From Amanita rubescens (taxonomy: Eukaryota; Basidiomycota; Agaricomycetes; Agaricales; Amanitaceae): DNA of 64,000 nt. The notes beneath the pieces are model-generated. The model ran no database searches. It was not told the origin of the DNA and worked only from the letters and a program-made list of their open reading frames with translations. Shown here one piece after another: positions 11,617 to 23,459 of this stretch (its first letter is position 1; each line of letters begins with the position of its first letter). The stretch is from positions 62,001 to 126,000 of the forward strand of contig WION01000055.1 of assembly GCA_015039365.1 (NCBI GenBank). Direction: 5' to 3'. Both the position numbers and the translations under genes were made by a program.

Positions 11617-13230
11617 CTGATGCATTAATTCCACCACATCCCAGCCATACTGATGCATCAATCCTGCCCCACAACCTGACAGGTAATATCTTGTGATGCA
11701 TTGCTCTTCTGTGAGTGACTCTGGCCACTCAGTACGTATGCTTACAGCCGGCCGTACTGATGCATCAATCGCGCTGCCCTATCCCCGCCATACTGATACA
11801 TCAATTCCACCTCCCAGCCATACTGATGCATCAATCCTGCCCCGCAACTTGACAGGCAATATCCTATGATGCATTTTTCTTCTGTAAGTGACTCTGGCTG
11901 CTACTCACATCTGGCTGTACTGATGCATCAATTGCGCTGCCCGTGATCGTAACGGTGACCACCGGCCCGCGTTGCCGCTTGCCGTTCTGCTGGCCTCCAC
12001 ACGTGCCGTTCTGTTCTAGTACTTACACCACACTAGCGATGCCCTCCCTGCCCTTCCGAGTTCCCACCACCCTATTTGACATGACCGGCGACCACCCTCC
12101 CCAAGAACACCCAGAGCGCGCTGCGTTTCTGATGCATCAGCCAGCCCGAGTCTGGTGTACACCACGCTCGATGCATCAATCATCTGTGGTGCGTGTGATG
12201 TATCATCTGCCTGTCAATAAATTCAAGCCTCGGTAACTGCGTTTGATGCATCACTGCCAGTCCAGGCCCCAGTGGTACACAGCTTCGCCCACGCCCGATG
12301 CATTAATCATCTGTGGTGCGTGTGATGTATCATCTACCTGCAAGCAAAAGTAGGCCTCTGATCCCTCTAATACTGAAGCATCAGCCTTCTGTGGTCTACT
12401 ATGATATCATGAAGCCTTCTGCGCGCTGCATTTCTGATGCATCACTTCTACCTGCGGGTAAAATTTAAATACATGACTATCCTCAGGCCTCCTCCAAGAC
12501 TGAACTATCAACCCTCTTTACCAGCCAGTTGCTGACTCTTGATCTCGCCTTGATGCTGTTGCACTGGGCCAAAGTAGATGTGTTGTTTGCAACGCGCAGA
12601 AGCGCGCATGAAGAGTCCGGCATGTTCAACACGTTTCTTTCCAGCCTAACTGGATCGCTGCCCCGGCACAAGCAAACGACACTCCTCCCATCGCAGACCA
12701 GAATCGCAAGACGGTTTTCCCGTCAGTCCCGTCTCTCCTTTCCAACTCTAGTTCACACGACCCCCAGACTGTCAACATCTTCTGCATCATGAAATCATCC
12801 GTCCCCCCAACCGCCAACGACACAAAAGAATGCATCCAGGAACACGTCTCCGACTTCGTCTCCTTTGTCACATACGAAGCCACTGAGAAATGCTAGCTTG
12901 AAAAGCGAAAGACCATCGGCGGAGAGGAAATTCTCCACGCCATGACCACCCTCGGGTTCAACAACTACGCATAAACCTTCAAAATCCATCTCGCAAAGCT
13001 TAGACAGCACCAGTGCGCTGCCACTGCCACTCCGGCAGCCACACTCTCCACGAGGGAACTGCCCCGGCGGGATATGGACGATTGCTGATGCATCATGCTA
13101 GTTACATCACCCAGACACGTGAGGCGGATATGCTGGCCTCAGCGCCGCAGTTGCACAATCGCGTGTAGTGTACAGCGGTACGTTCACACCGCTTGTCGAG
13201 CCTATCCCAGGATGTCTGATGTATCAATGG
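11617..13230. repeat. Cluster of TGATGCATCA palindromes (3' flank of KDZ transposase)
   Basis: Nearly twenty exact or one-mismatch copies of the 10-bp palindrome TGATGCATCA occur here, for example near 11617, 11646, 11756, 11790, 11820, 11915, 12130, 12168, 12243, 12295, 12433, 13085 and 13214. They often sit in longer repeats such as CCATACTGATGCATCAATCC and are spaced 25-130 bp. More copies lie upstream of two genes of the same island: 16916-16925 and 16952-16961 (before the KDZ transposase), and 19356-19365 and 19397-19406 (before the RNase H1-N gene). Subterminal binding sites of the transposase are the simplest reading; that is inference. Confidence 0.75.
12656..13010 (+). pseudogene. 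NF-YB/HAP3 histone-fold pseudogene
   Basis: One plus-strand frame gives FCIMKSSVPPTA, then DTKECIQEHVSDFVSFVTYE, EKRKTIGGEEILHAMTTLGF and HLAKLRQHQ. This is the NF-YB core in order: the family shows RIMKSSLP, AKDAKECVQECVSEFISF, RKTVNGEDILFAM and LGFENY. NF-YB is one histone-fold subunit of the CCAAT-binding complex. The copy is broken: in-frame TAG at 12894-12896, TAA at 12972-12974, and several residues are missing after VPPTA (the KISK-type stretch). Upstream in the same frame is a proline/serine-rich leader. No intron is seen in the core. It lies inside the palindrome cluster next to the KDZ transposase, so it may be host sequence captured by that element, or a relic that was inserted beside. 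Confidence 0.82.
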
Positions 13231-13309
13231 CCTGTAGCCTTCAAGCTATAACTAGTCCTCTGTCACGATGTATATAGTATAAGTTTTATGTACCTGTAAC
13301 CACGATCAA

Positions 13310-16300
13310 CTATGTTGCAACGCTATCAGTAACTAGCTTAACATAATCAGGAACATTACGCCATATATGAGCAAAATGAGAGCGGAGAGAGGATCGCAGC
13401 ACCGCCTGACGTTCAGCATAAGCCCGCAAACCTTCAGCGCGCATGGTTGAAATAGACTTCTTGCTCTCGGTAAGGGAACTATTTGATCTCCACCGACACT
13501 CCTGCCACCGGAAAAATCGGAGGACACGCTCCATCTCCTCTTGCAACAGTTCAACTTCTTCACTGAATCGCATTGCACGTGCGCGAGACTTGCACCATTC
13601 AACACGAAGAGCTGCCACACAAAGTCATGGTTAATGCCAACAGCTATGAAGCATTAGAAGAATAGACTTACACTCTTGAAGATGGAGATCGCCGTCCTCA
13701 TCACCCGATACACCCATTACCTTCCATATCCACGATAACTTCTTCCGTCCATCAGAATCGCCTTCCTCGCCTTCCAAGATCCCGCGCACATCGCTATTGG
13801 ACAATATTGGTAATTGGCTCTGCCAACCTGCCAGTCCCAATGCGCCGCTGAGTGAGAGGAGTGCAGACCTTGCTGCTCTGTATTTGTCACGGTTACCGTG
13901 TATCTTAGCGTTGATCGTTTGAATCTTATTCAGCGCCCGTGTATTTGCAGCCTGTCCACGCGTGAACCGATCTTTGAACTTGTAGACATGTGTGCGTATT
14001 TGGATATGGTGGCGAAGCCCGTCGAGAGCCCCATATGCTTCGGCAATGCGTAATTTCCACTCGATCTCTGCCAATCTCCTGTCAAATGTGAAGTTAATAC
14101 CAATAAACTTTGAGGGGAGCCAGACAGTGATATTGAACGGCTCATCCGATTGTTTCTTGTTCATAGTAATGGGTAACAATCCATCGTTTCGTAGTAATTC
14201 AACAATTGGCAGGTACAATTTCTCGTATTTTCCCCAGGTATTGATCTTCCTGACAAGCCGGTTGCTATGGAGCTGGTATTGAGTTTGTTGACGATCCTGG
14301 GTATGTTCCCACAGAGCACCGCACTCGACCTTTAGAGCACGTCTAATATAATAGTAACTCAGTCCTGTAACGAAAAGGAATGAGGACGCGCTTACTGTTC
14401 TGCTTCAATGCCGATCCCCATAGCAATGAAGGAGCTAGGCGATACTTCTGCATCTAGCGAGAAGTCCTGGCTGGCTGCCAATAACCTTCCTTCTTGTTCC
14501 GACAATTCACGGCGTACCGCTGCCTGGGTGGGTGCTAGAACTAAGTTAGACGTGTTTGGGAATAACTTGAACATATGGTCAATATACGCACTGATGGTTA
14601 CATGTTCAAATGGATTCAACTTGCACGAATCTGCCTCCCATGCTTCGACTTCTGTTCTCCATTTGGTCGCCACTTCTGATGATAACGAACGTTCGAGATC
14701 TTGATGTTCCTGCGCAAACTCAGCCATTTCTGAGCCGGCGTCTTTCATTTTCCGTAACAGAGTCGAACCTGAATATTGGTGTGAATTTTATAAACTGTAG
14801 AATAATTCTTGCGTACCAAGATTGATTATCTTACGCCAATTGTAGTCACCGAAATGACTATCCAACGTATCACGGCAAAACCCTGGCCCCATCTCCTTTG
14901 TACTACTTGCCATCGGATTGATTTCAGCCCAGCCACGTTCCGGAGCTTCCCTGTCTGTGCGTCCAACATTCTTGCTATAATTAAACGAATAACGGGTGCG
15001 GCACCGAGCTACATGTGCAGGCAAGTGGAACTTTGGCACCAGGTATCGGACTTGCATATCATTTGGCACGTTGTTGACCATAGGAAAGCTGGGATCGATG
15101 CGTTCAAGCCGGGGGTTCAAGTTCAATGACCATTGACAAGCGATATCATATGAGATTACGAGATCCTTGATTTTGGTATTGGCGAGACTTTTGTAAAACA
15201 AATAATCCATGTTGCAGTATCTAGATACGGTGAATGATCGTGGAAAATGAATGTGATCATCTCTGTACCTTTCTCCTTTCTGTAAATCCCCTACGGCATT
15301 TGGACGCTTCATATTATGACGTACGCACTCAACCGTACCAACACCAGTAGCGGCATGACTCTGGCCCGGTTTTGAGCTTGACAAGTTCACAGCGTCGTGG
15401 CGAGAGCAGTTGCTTTTCTGGACAACAATCAATTCTTTCCTCTACGCAAGTGGTGACTCAACAAGACCTACCGGTTCAGTTTCACCCTTATACTTCGCTA
15501 AATGTTCCTTGTATGGTTCATTTGGTACAAAATATGACCAACCCAAACTCAAGCTACCGTCTCGCCTATCATTGGATACATCCTTTCGCTTGAGGCGGAA
15601 GTTTGCATCCAATCCTAAGAATAATGAATATAGCCATCTAGTCATAGAAACTAAGAAGATTGAGCAATATGACATGAAAAAAGATCTTACCGTTTTTCTG
15701 GTGCAGCAGACTCCCATCCATCAGGTAAGTTGATGCCGGGTTGAGGACACGCCGGACAAAGAAGCCCGCACTCCCCTTCTTTTGTGTTTGCCACGCCGTC
15801 AGGGTCATGCCCCCTTCCCGTCCGTTTCAGCATTTTGAGGTGCCGCCAGATCCGAATGGAGCGGTTGAAGGCTGAATACCGGTCCTATGAAAATGACCAG
15901 TGAATTTTACAAGAAATGGCAGGTTTAATCTTACCGGAGGTTTATTCATCCCAGTATTGTCAGTCAGGCGCATCAGAGTGTGATGATATTCGAAGATCGA
16001 GACTTTGGATTCATACGACAATATCTCGAAGAGTTCCAAGGTACGGAACGTTATTGCTGTTTTGGGGTCTTCGCTAGTGACTGGGAATAGCCCAGCACGG
16101 AGGAGCTGGACATGACACGACTGGGCACCGTGACCACAAGCACAGAAGTTAACTCGAACACTATGGATGGCATCAACATCGATAACGGTGAAGAGCGCAC
16201 AAGTCTCGGGATTCAGGCAGCGTGATTGTCCCCGATGATTTAGCTGGATGCTCAATCCGAGGGCTTTGAGAGATGTTGGGATGAAGTGCTTTCCATTCCA

Positions 16301-16894
16301 TTGCTGCTCTTCCATTAGTAGGTGCTCGGTACGTCATAGACTCAGTCTCCGACTTACTCTAACTCTATGAAATGGCAGCAGCGCGTGGCGATGGACGATG
16401 CATGCTTGGCAAAGCAAATCTTGACCGAAGCAATCCTGGCGGCATTGATATATCGCCAGCCCATTGCAGCAGTCGGGACATTGATCAGGTGGATTGTAGC
16501 CGCGGCCCTCGTGATTGATCATTTCTTCCAAGTATGCTTCGCGCTGGCGTATTGACATATTGAAGTCGTCATTTTCAGTCTTCTTCGGCTCGTCGTCTTC
16601 AAGTTGTGACATCATGACACTCTCCCATAGAACCCTTTCAGCATCCATCCGGTTGATCGGCACTGGGTCCTCTAGCACTCGTGGTGGTGTTAACTTTGAT
16701 GAAGAAGCCACATAACCTGTCGATACGTGGATCCCGCGCTGCTTCAAGCCGAAGCCTACATGCTTTTGTTGCGTGATTTTCGTACTTCTCAGGGATTGGC
16801 TTGCGGCTTTGTGGACCACTAGAGTCGATTTTTTTGACTTCTTACGACCAGCCATCAGTGGGTGCGAATTGGTGCTAAGTGAGTTTTGCTTCAT
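13310..16894 (-). CDS. KDZ (Kyakuja-Dileera-Zisupton) transposase with CxC2-like finger
   Basis: This is a multi-exon gene starting at 16894. The N-terminus is basic (MAGRKKSKKSTLVVHKA). The cysteine cluster CPDCCNGLAIYQCRQDC plus LLCQACIVHRHALLPFHRV is the CxC2-like zinc-binding region of these transposases. Then come HRGQSRCLNPE, VNFCACGHG and HVQLLRAGLFPVTSEDPKTA. The KDZ core follows: LDANFRLKRKDVSNDRRDG, LSLGWSYFVPNEPYKEHL, NCSRHDAVNL, ATGVGTVECVRHNMKRPN, SYDIACQWSLNL, and EAPERGWAEINPMASSTKEM with RDTLDSHFGDYNWRKI. The C-terminal third is helical and ends near 13310. Introns are short and phased (for example GTAGGT...CCAG near 15470 and GTACAG...CTAG near 15260). One core position is GRTDREAPERG, where relatives usually have a Gly before the Glu. 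No stop codon interrupts the inferred exons. The gene is flanked on both sides by TGATGCATCA palindromes. Confidence 0.88.
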
Positions 16895-16915
16895 TGGCCT
16901 AGGGCTCTACACGGC

Positions 16916-16961
16916 TGATGCATCATTGGCCCAGGGCCTTACATACATGGCTGATGCATCA
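16916..16961. promoter_or_regulatory. Paired TGATGCATCA palindromes upstream of KDZ transposase
   Basis: Two exact copies lie 36 bp apart, within an imperfect tandem repeat (GGCTGATGCATCAT in both units). They lie 22 and 58 bp upstream of the transposase start codon. The position suggests an operator-like or autoregulatory binding site. This is inferred from position only. Confidence 0.5.
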
Positions 16962-17126
16962 TATTCAAATGTCTGCGGACTAATCTTGTCTCGAACAAGT
17001 GATGATGATGAGTCAAATATTACTTTAAAGTTTACACTAGATGAAAAAACAACAAGTGGTGTGGTCATGCGATATACCTATCGATGGAAAGTTAAGAACG
17101 CATCAGCGCACGCTAGACACATATAA

Positions 17127-18281
17127 GAAGGTAGAGTAATCTATAGTCAGGCGAGCGTAATATCAAATTGTATAACAGTGACCACTTGAGCAATGTTAAT
17201 GAGCAATGAAAGATGTCGGCGCTGGAAGTAAATGATCGCGAATATGAAAATAAACGGAGTTCCAAAATAGCCCGAAAGTCAAAAATAGAATATGCCAGTC
17301 ATCAGTGCGCTGTATGCGCCGTATGTCCCTATCACAGTTATGAAGAATCGAAGGGCAGCAAAAGCTCAAACTGCATGGCAAGAAAATAAAGCTGTAAAAA
17401 GATCAAGACCGATAAGCCATGTTCAAGTCCAAACTCTTCCGATCCCGATACCTACTCTAACTCCACTTCTCCATCCTTATGTACGTCACTGGCAACGCTA
17501 GCGCTAACTTACAACATGGATGAATATAACCCGAAGATACGAACTATCCCTACATTTTGCCCTGGTGGAGGTGCAACCACCGATAGACCGTCTCTTGATT
17601 TCTACGTAATGTATACTACTAATCTTCAGAGTTTGTCAGATGCTCTACAATAATGCTGAGTTGAAATGATACAAGGCAATGCCAGTTGAAGATGAGTTGG
17701 GAACTATATACTGGGTACGCAATTAGTAGTACAATGGACAGGCTGAGACGACGAGGCGTACATGACTCGAATGCCATTCTCAATACATACGTAGTAAAAA
17801 GAAATACCGAGTGTCATCTGCAATCTCGGATGTAAACAAAATGCTCGTCATGAATGGGATTACTATTCCGAGTCATTCAATGGTATGATGAAGCGAGTAT
17901 CAACAATCTCTATGGCCAGAGCACCTAAAGGAAAAGTATTATGACAGTTATGTGCGACCTATATACGGTAGTTACAGTTGTAACTTGAATCGCGGCCCAC
18001 ACATTGATTATGCATTCAGTTGTCCTAATCCCGACTCCCCATTCTCTATCTTGGTGGTCTCCTATGTGAATTCGTATCATTTTCCTGCCTTTCTTAAGTC
18101 CTGGCAAGTTCATCTCATTTCCGTGTTTTATTCTTTTTGTTCTATTATCTCAGTGCGCCGTGGCCATGTTTACTTTCCAGTTGCTTAATCCCAAAGTCAC
18201 ACTATGGTCAGGAGGGGCTCAAGACATGGATTGCGATCAACGATATGATACGATACGATACGATACGAAGCACAACAATAA
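17127..18281. other. Non-coding stretch within the KDZ island
   Basis: AT-rich sequence of about 1.15 kb between two minus-strand genes. Short open frames on both strands show no domain. A short (GATAC)n microsatellite with about five units lies near 18242-18268. Nothing else is seen. Confidence 0.5.
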
Positions 18282-19283
18282 CTAAAATAAGGCAACAGAC
18301 ATCGGACCATAACGCAATTCCTCAGCTCTCGACAACCAGGTCACCAGAACCCTGCCCTTGTCTTTTTGAAGATCGTAGTAATTGAAAGCCTGCTGCTCCG
18401 TCGTGAAGCCGATTTGCGAATTATTGGGAATTTGATCCGTCAACTCCTTCACAAATTGCCTGGTTACCATCAGTTACTATAAAAGGACAGAATGACAAGC
18501 TCGGTTACCAATCATCAAACACACCCGTTTGCCTTCCTACAATAACCGCGTAGAAACGCTTTCGGCGTCTGCTAGCATTGGATCTAGTCATAATTACAAA
18601 TCGATCGGTTACCAATCTTGAGTGTCAGACGTACTGGACATAAGTGCTCTGTCCAGGTGCCTGGGATGGACGGGTTAGGGCACGCTCAGAATGCAAAGGC
18701 ACCACCGCCTCATGATGGGCAGCACGGTTCACATTTGTCCCCACCAAGGGAGCTTGGATTGGGACAGGCTCGAACTCCACCAATCCATGATGGATAGCGC
18801 GGTTTGCATTCGTCCCCACCAAGGGTACTTGGAATGGGATAGGCACCACCGCCTCATGATGGGCAACACGGTTCGCATTTGTCCCTGCCAAGGGTGCTCG
18901 AATTGGGACAGGCTCAGGAATATGCTCAGAATACGATGATGGACGAACTGCACGATTCACGTTTTCAAGACGGGCTGTATTATTTGCTTTTGTCTCAAGA
19001 CGAGCTGCGTCTTTCGCATTTGTCCTTGCTAAGGCAGCTAGGACTGGGATACGCTCAGAATGCGATGATGTGACTGGCGCAGGACATGCTGCACAATTTG
19101 CATTGGTCCTTGCAACCAACGCAGCAATCACAGTTTGCACAGTCACTGGCTCTGGAATGATAGAGATGGGATAATTTGTCACCAACAAACGAATAAGGAC
19201 TTACGGTTAGAGAGCCTGAACTCGTTGATCACGGCCATTAAATCACCCAAGGTCAAGTCGTGGTCAATGGGGGTGTTGACCAT
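18282..19283 (-). CDS. RNase H1 N-terminal-domain (Cauli_VI-like) protein with internal repeats
   Basis: Four exons: 19283-19205, 19151-18635, 18583-18509 and 18459-18282. They join in phase to 282 residues. The N-terminus MVNTPIDHDLTLGDLMAVIN is the usual leader of a large basidiomycete family. The C-terminal 80 residues, RRRKRFYAVIVGRQTGVFDD then W-QFVKELTDQIPNN and FTTEQQAFNYYDLQKDKG, form the RNase H1 N-terminal / caulimovirus viroplasmin fold (PF01693), which binds RNA:DNA hybrid or dsRNA. No RNase H catalytic domain follows. Between them residues of about 90-180 hold three to four imperfect repeats based on VGTNANRxxHHEAVVP and PVPIQAPL. Two TGATGCATCA palindromes lie 73-123 bp upstream of the ATG, as at the transposase. 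The role is unknown; it is probably a passenger of the KDZ island. Confidence 0.8.
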
Positions 19284-19355
19284 GGTTGAAGGGAGGAATG
19301 GTTGACGACTCGGAAAGGAGAATTTTATGTCGAATGCATTATTCACGCTATACTC

Positions 19356-19406
19356 TGATGCATCAGCTGTCTGCCAATCCCTCAACAATGCGTACCTGAT
19401 GCATCA
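19356..19406. promoter_or_regulatory. Second pair of TGATGCATCA palindromes
   Basis: Exact copies at 19356-19365 and 19397-19406, 41 bp apart, lie between the minus-strand RNase H1-N gene and the plus-strand accessory gene. They repeat the arrangement seen before the KDZ transposase. They may control one or both divergent genes; this is inference. Confidence 0.5.
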
Positions 19407-19733
19407 ACCCTTCCATGCCCTGCTACGTTATTGCTGATCCATAATTCTCCTGTGGACGACTTGGATAGCGAAAACTGATGTTTGCGCTATATATATCTGA
19501 TGCTACACTGTTGCCCCCGTTACATCCTAGATAGCCATTAAGCCTATGGGTTGCGGATTTTCTAATTAGTAGCCGGCCGCTATATATCTCATATGTCTAG
19601 AGCCAAAACTGTTACCGCTTAAATTCTCGATATGCAAAGCAAACAAGGACCTGCACTTTTCTAGAATTTCAAGAGGAACCGAGGTAAGATTAAATTGGCT
19701 CACGTCTGTAAAGATGTCTAACATACCGTGTAG

Positions 19734-22463
19734 ATGCCTAAAAAGCCATGGACTACTGAAGAACAGCACGAATTTCTAATTAACCGGTTGCCGAATTATC
19801 TTGAAGTTCAGCCGACAAAGGACTACGTGCCATTTTGGTCTCGTTTGTTTGAAGATTGGTTTGTGCAATGGCCAGAGGAAAAGGAGTTGTTCCCCAACAA
19901 ACCCGACGGTGAGCAGCTCGCTGATGACGAAGAAGTAACATTAGGCTCAGGGGTGAGAGTGCGACGCGAGGTAAACCTTAATTGTGAGAATAATCGAGAC
20001 GAGCTAATATGAATATAGAAACTTCAGACGTGGTATCGCTATCGAACAAGCATGACTCACAATAAACGGGCAGCCATCGCTACCAAAAAGATAACTACGC
20101 TGCAGGCGCGGACTCGTCTTCCGCAGAAACAAGAATTGTTTGCACAGATGTATAAGAAAATAGTTAAACCACTTGTAGCAGACGCGATCAAAGCTGAAAA
20201 TGCCATCACGCCAGCAGAGAAACTGTCTGTTATGAAGCGTGTACAAAAAGAAACCTACGGAAATTCATCAGATGAGGTTAAGCAAGAAGTCGAGAAAGCA
20301 CTTTCCGAGAAAGTATCAGAGAAAAAGTTGAAGAAAGAGAGTACGCCGGGACATACCCCAAAAGAATATCAGGAGTACGTATATGCATCTTACTTATCAA
20401 TGCGAGCATCTTGACAAGCTTTACAAAAGGGCTATAGACGAATGTCCGTCAATCTTGAGACAGATCATAGAGACCCTTGCGGAACGTACCGGATGGTCAT
20501 TCACAATTCTGATGGGAGGACCCGAACCACAAAACGATGGGAAGCTAACGAGTTGGAGGTAATGCGGACTTCCATTCACCCGCTGAGCGAGAAACTCAGC
20601 ACTGCGTAGCTTTCATTATGGGGAAAATATCTTAGGAAACAATTTTAACGACGCTCACCCATTGTTTGAACAGACGTTCATGAACCCATATAATCAGTTC
20701 TTGAAACACGTGTATTGTAAGTAATTATTTTTGACATGTTCAAAGCGTGAAATTGAACGTTCTACAGCAAGTTCAGTCTGTCGGTCTCGCTCAACAATAA
20801 AGGATAATGACGAACCTGATCAGCACGAAGACAGTGTTGGCGAGGTGATGAAGGTCATCGAGGACGAGAGCAGAGATAAGGAAGAGACGACGAACACCTC
20901 CGAGTCGGTAACTCTCGGTGTCCCAGAGCGGTCCGAAGAACCGGATTCAGATCCTTTACCGTCGAATGCCAGCACTGGTAACAGTGCATTTGATGGATCA
21001 GTAATCTCCCCTCAAAGAAGCGCAGTTACATCATCGTCGCTTGATGCATCACTTTCACCCAATCCCCCACAAATCAACAGCTCGTTCTACAGCACCGATC
21101 GAAATACCAGCACCAAAAACGATGTGCTGGGAAGCGATAGTGGGTCTGATGGATCAGCTGCCCCTTCAAGTAACGTGCCGATTCCATCAATCTCTTCCAA
21201 TTATGGAAATTACAATTTTGATCAGAACTTCTTCGGTAACAACACGTTCTACAGCCCAGCCAATAGCATGCAGCAGGCAGATATGGGCGTCAACTTAGAT
21301 CCATTATTCTATTCTGCGATGAGCGGCACAGGCAATGAATCATATAATGATTGGTGGATGGCAGACTCGGTTCTAGAATCTTTGAACGACCCCAACATTG
21401 ATCTGTTATCTTCACCATCCAGATCCCTGATGCAGACTGATATTGGATCGTACAGTGCATCCGTCCAAAGTCAACCCATCTTCCGAGTGCCAACTTTGGG
21501 ACAATCGCTTCAGAGTGAAAGCAGACCTGAGAATGGAGAGCCATCTCAAATCACCAACATCGAGGGCAGCTCACAACCATCCCACGAAACGCCCAATGCA
21601 GGATCCGCTCAATCTCCACTGCCCGTCAACGCTCCATTCGATGCTCCAGCAAGTCAGCCACCAGCTGTCACTGCTTGTCGTCCTGCAGCGTTGACTGATA
21701 AGGAACAAACAGTTGCGCAAAAAGTTTCAAAGTCCGGGCGATCAATCATTCCGTCGACACGGCTCGAGAAGATGAATGAAATTGGATCTAACAAGGAAAA
21801 CATCACATTGGCTACGGTACCATCCAAGTCGAACAGCGAGTGGGCAGAGGGCGCAAAGAAGTATCTGTTGGGCTTAGAGCTAGGTGAAGACTGGAAAGGG
21901 TGTGTTGACGCGTGGGCAATGATCGAGGCATCCTTGGAATATGGCAAAGGCTCCAAGGTTCGTTGACAGTCTCCACCACTTCCACTGGTTTTGAAGCTTT
22001 GCAGAGATCATTGTCTCCAACAGACCGGCCTCAAGAATGGAAGAACTGGACTGCAAAAGGCCAAAACGGAGCACGACCGTACCACGTCATACCGATAATC
22101 AACGATGCCGAAGAATTTGGTCTTGCATGCATCAATTGGTGGCATAAGCTTCAACCATCCTTCCGACACAATGAAAATGGTCCTATGCCTTTATCTCTCT
22201 TCGTTCAGCCTGACTTAGAACCTATGAATGACATATGGGAACCACTTCGAAAAGGAGGACAAAACGGATTAGTCACAGTTCTCCTTTTGTTTTCGTGGTG
22301 GGGCCAACAGGCAAATAATGTGACCGAGGCAGTGCAGCGATGGCATGATGCGATTGTTGATCTTCGACGCACACTCGATGTGATAGGGAAGATGTCGCAG
22401 AAGCACGCCGCATGTTCTCAAGCCACGCCGCAACCGAACAAGAAGAGGCAAAGACGCAAATAG
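19734..22463 (+). CDS. Basidiomycete transposon-associated accessory protein (825 aa)
   Basis: Six exons: 19734-19970, 20019-20374, 20430-20558, 20610-20716, 20768-21957 and 22005-22463. All phases close to 2,478 bp. The N-terminus (PWTTEEQHEFLINRLPNYLE, then FWSRLFEDWFVQWPE) and KLQTWYRYRT fit a helical, possibly DNA-binding module seen at the start of many basidiomycete hypothetical proteins. Next is a conserved central block, ERTGWSFTILMGGPEPQ. A long Ser/Asn/Pro-rich linker (about residues 280-640) looks disordered. The C-terminal block is EWAEGAKKYLLGLELGEDW, EWKNWTAKGQNGA, FGLACINWWHKLQPSFR, and WEPLRKGGQNGLVTVLLL with SWWGQQ. I recall this N-plus-C architecture from repeated hypothetical proteins of Agaricomycetes; no biochemical role is known. 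The intact frame beside the KDZ gene suggests it is a co-mobilised partner. Confidence 0.78.
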
Positions 22464-22689
22464 ATTCCTGCTCATACGTAGTTTATTACTATCCTATTGT
22501 TACACTGTTACAACATGTTTAATATGAGAATAGATAAATGATCCAAGCTTGTAATATGTTTGTAGTCCGCTGCTTAAGTTTTTACAAGCTGAGCTGTGTG
22601 TCACAGGGAGGGAAAAAAACATATGGTGGTGGGGTAAGAACGGGAACGGAAAGCATGGCCCGTAATGTGAGGTAAGTCAGGAGAGTGCC

Positions 22690-22940
22690 AAACATTGCCA
22701 AAGAGATCACCAAAGAGATCACCAAAGAGAGAATGAAACCCATTGTTGCTGACCCTCACCCTCCCACTGATAAACTATACTCCATTGGACCAACTGCACC
22801 CTCTCACACTCCCTCTCACACCCACCTGCACTCTAGGGAAGCCACATGAACCATTTTTGACAATACTAGGAGACTGCCAAACATAGCCAAAGAGAGTGCC
22901 AAAGAGAGTGCCAAAGAGAGTGCCAAAGAGAGTCCCAAGA
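22690..22940. repeat. Two short tandem arrays of a CCAAAGAGA-type unit
   Basis: Near 22690-22735 a unit like GATCACCAAAGA is repeated. Near 22890-22940 the 12-bp unit GAGAGTGCCAAA occurs about four times. Both arrays are preceded by the related string GCCAAACATNGCCAAAGAGA, so they derive from one another. They lie 230-480 bp past the accessory gene and could belong to the end of the KDZ island. Confidence 0.6.
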
Positions 22941-23200
22941 TCATACTACCTCAAATGTTAGCCATTTCCTATAGCTGATGGGTCAAAAAATAACTTGGAT
23001 GTACTAGAACATAGTTGGATTAACCATGTTCAGAATTTCTTACTTGGAGTGTTGCAACAACAATATTCACAAATTATATATAGCTTCAAACAAAAGTTAC
23101 CATTGTAAGCTCAGATCTCAACCGTTTTGGACATTTGAGTGCTCAAAAAAAAGCTAAAATATGGTAGAATACAACTGTATTGGTCACCCTTTGCTATGAG

Positions 23201-23381
23201 CAGTCTAGACCGGTCTGGACCGGTCTTTTGCGGTTTTTTTGATTTTAAAATTTTAAAAAGACCGGAACCGGACTGCCCTTGGACCTGCCAAGACCTGAGA
23301 CCGCAGTTCGGTCCAAATCGGTCCTGGTCCGGTCTGGTTCCGGTCTTTTTCGGTCCTGCAGGACTGGAAATAGAAACACTA
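23201..23381. mobile_element. hAT-like terminal fragment rich in CCGGTC motifs
   Basis: The right end, read on the reverse strand, begins TAGTGTTTCTATTTCC. This resembles the ends of the complete hAT at 7402 (TAGTGTTTATAGG). The interior is a run of GACCGGTCTGGACCGGTC-like motifs, again like that element's subterminal repeats. No matching left terminus or target duplication is visible, so it is a half element or a degenerate MITE. It abuts gypsy sequence on its right. Confidence 0.55.
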
Positions 23382-23459
23382 ACTGGAACGATTTCGAAGT
23401 GAAAGTGCTGGCGTTCTTCATGACTACTGAAACCTGAGATGAAGCGATAAGGAACCTGA

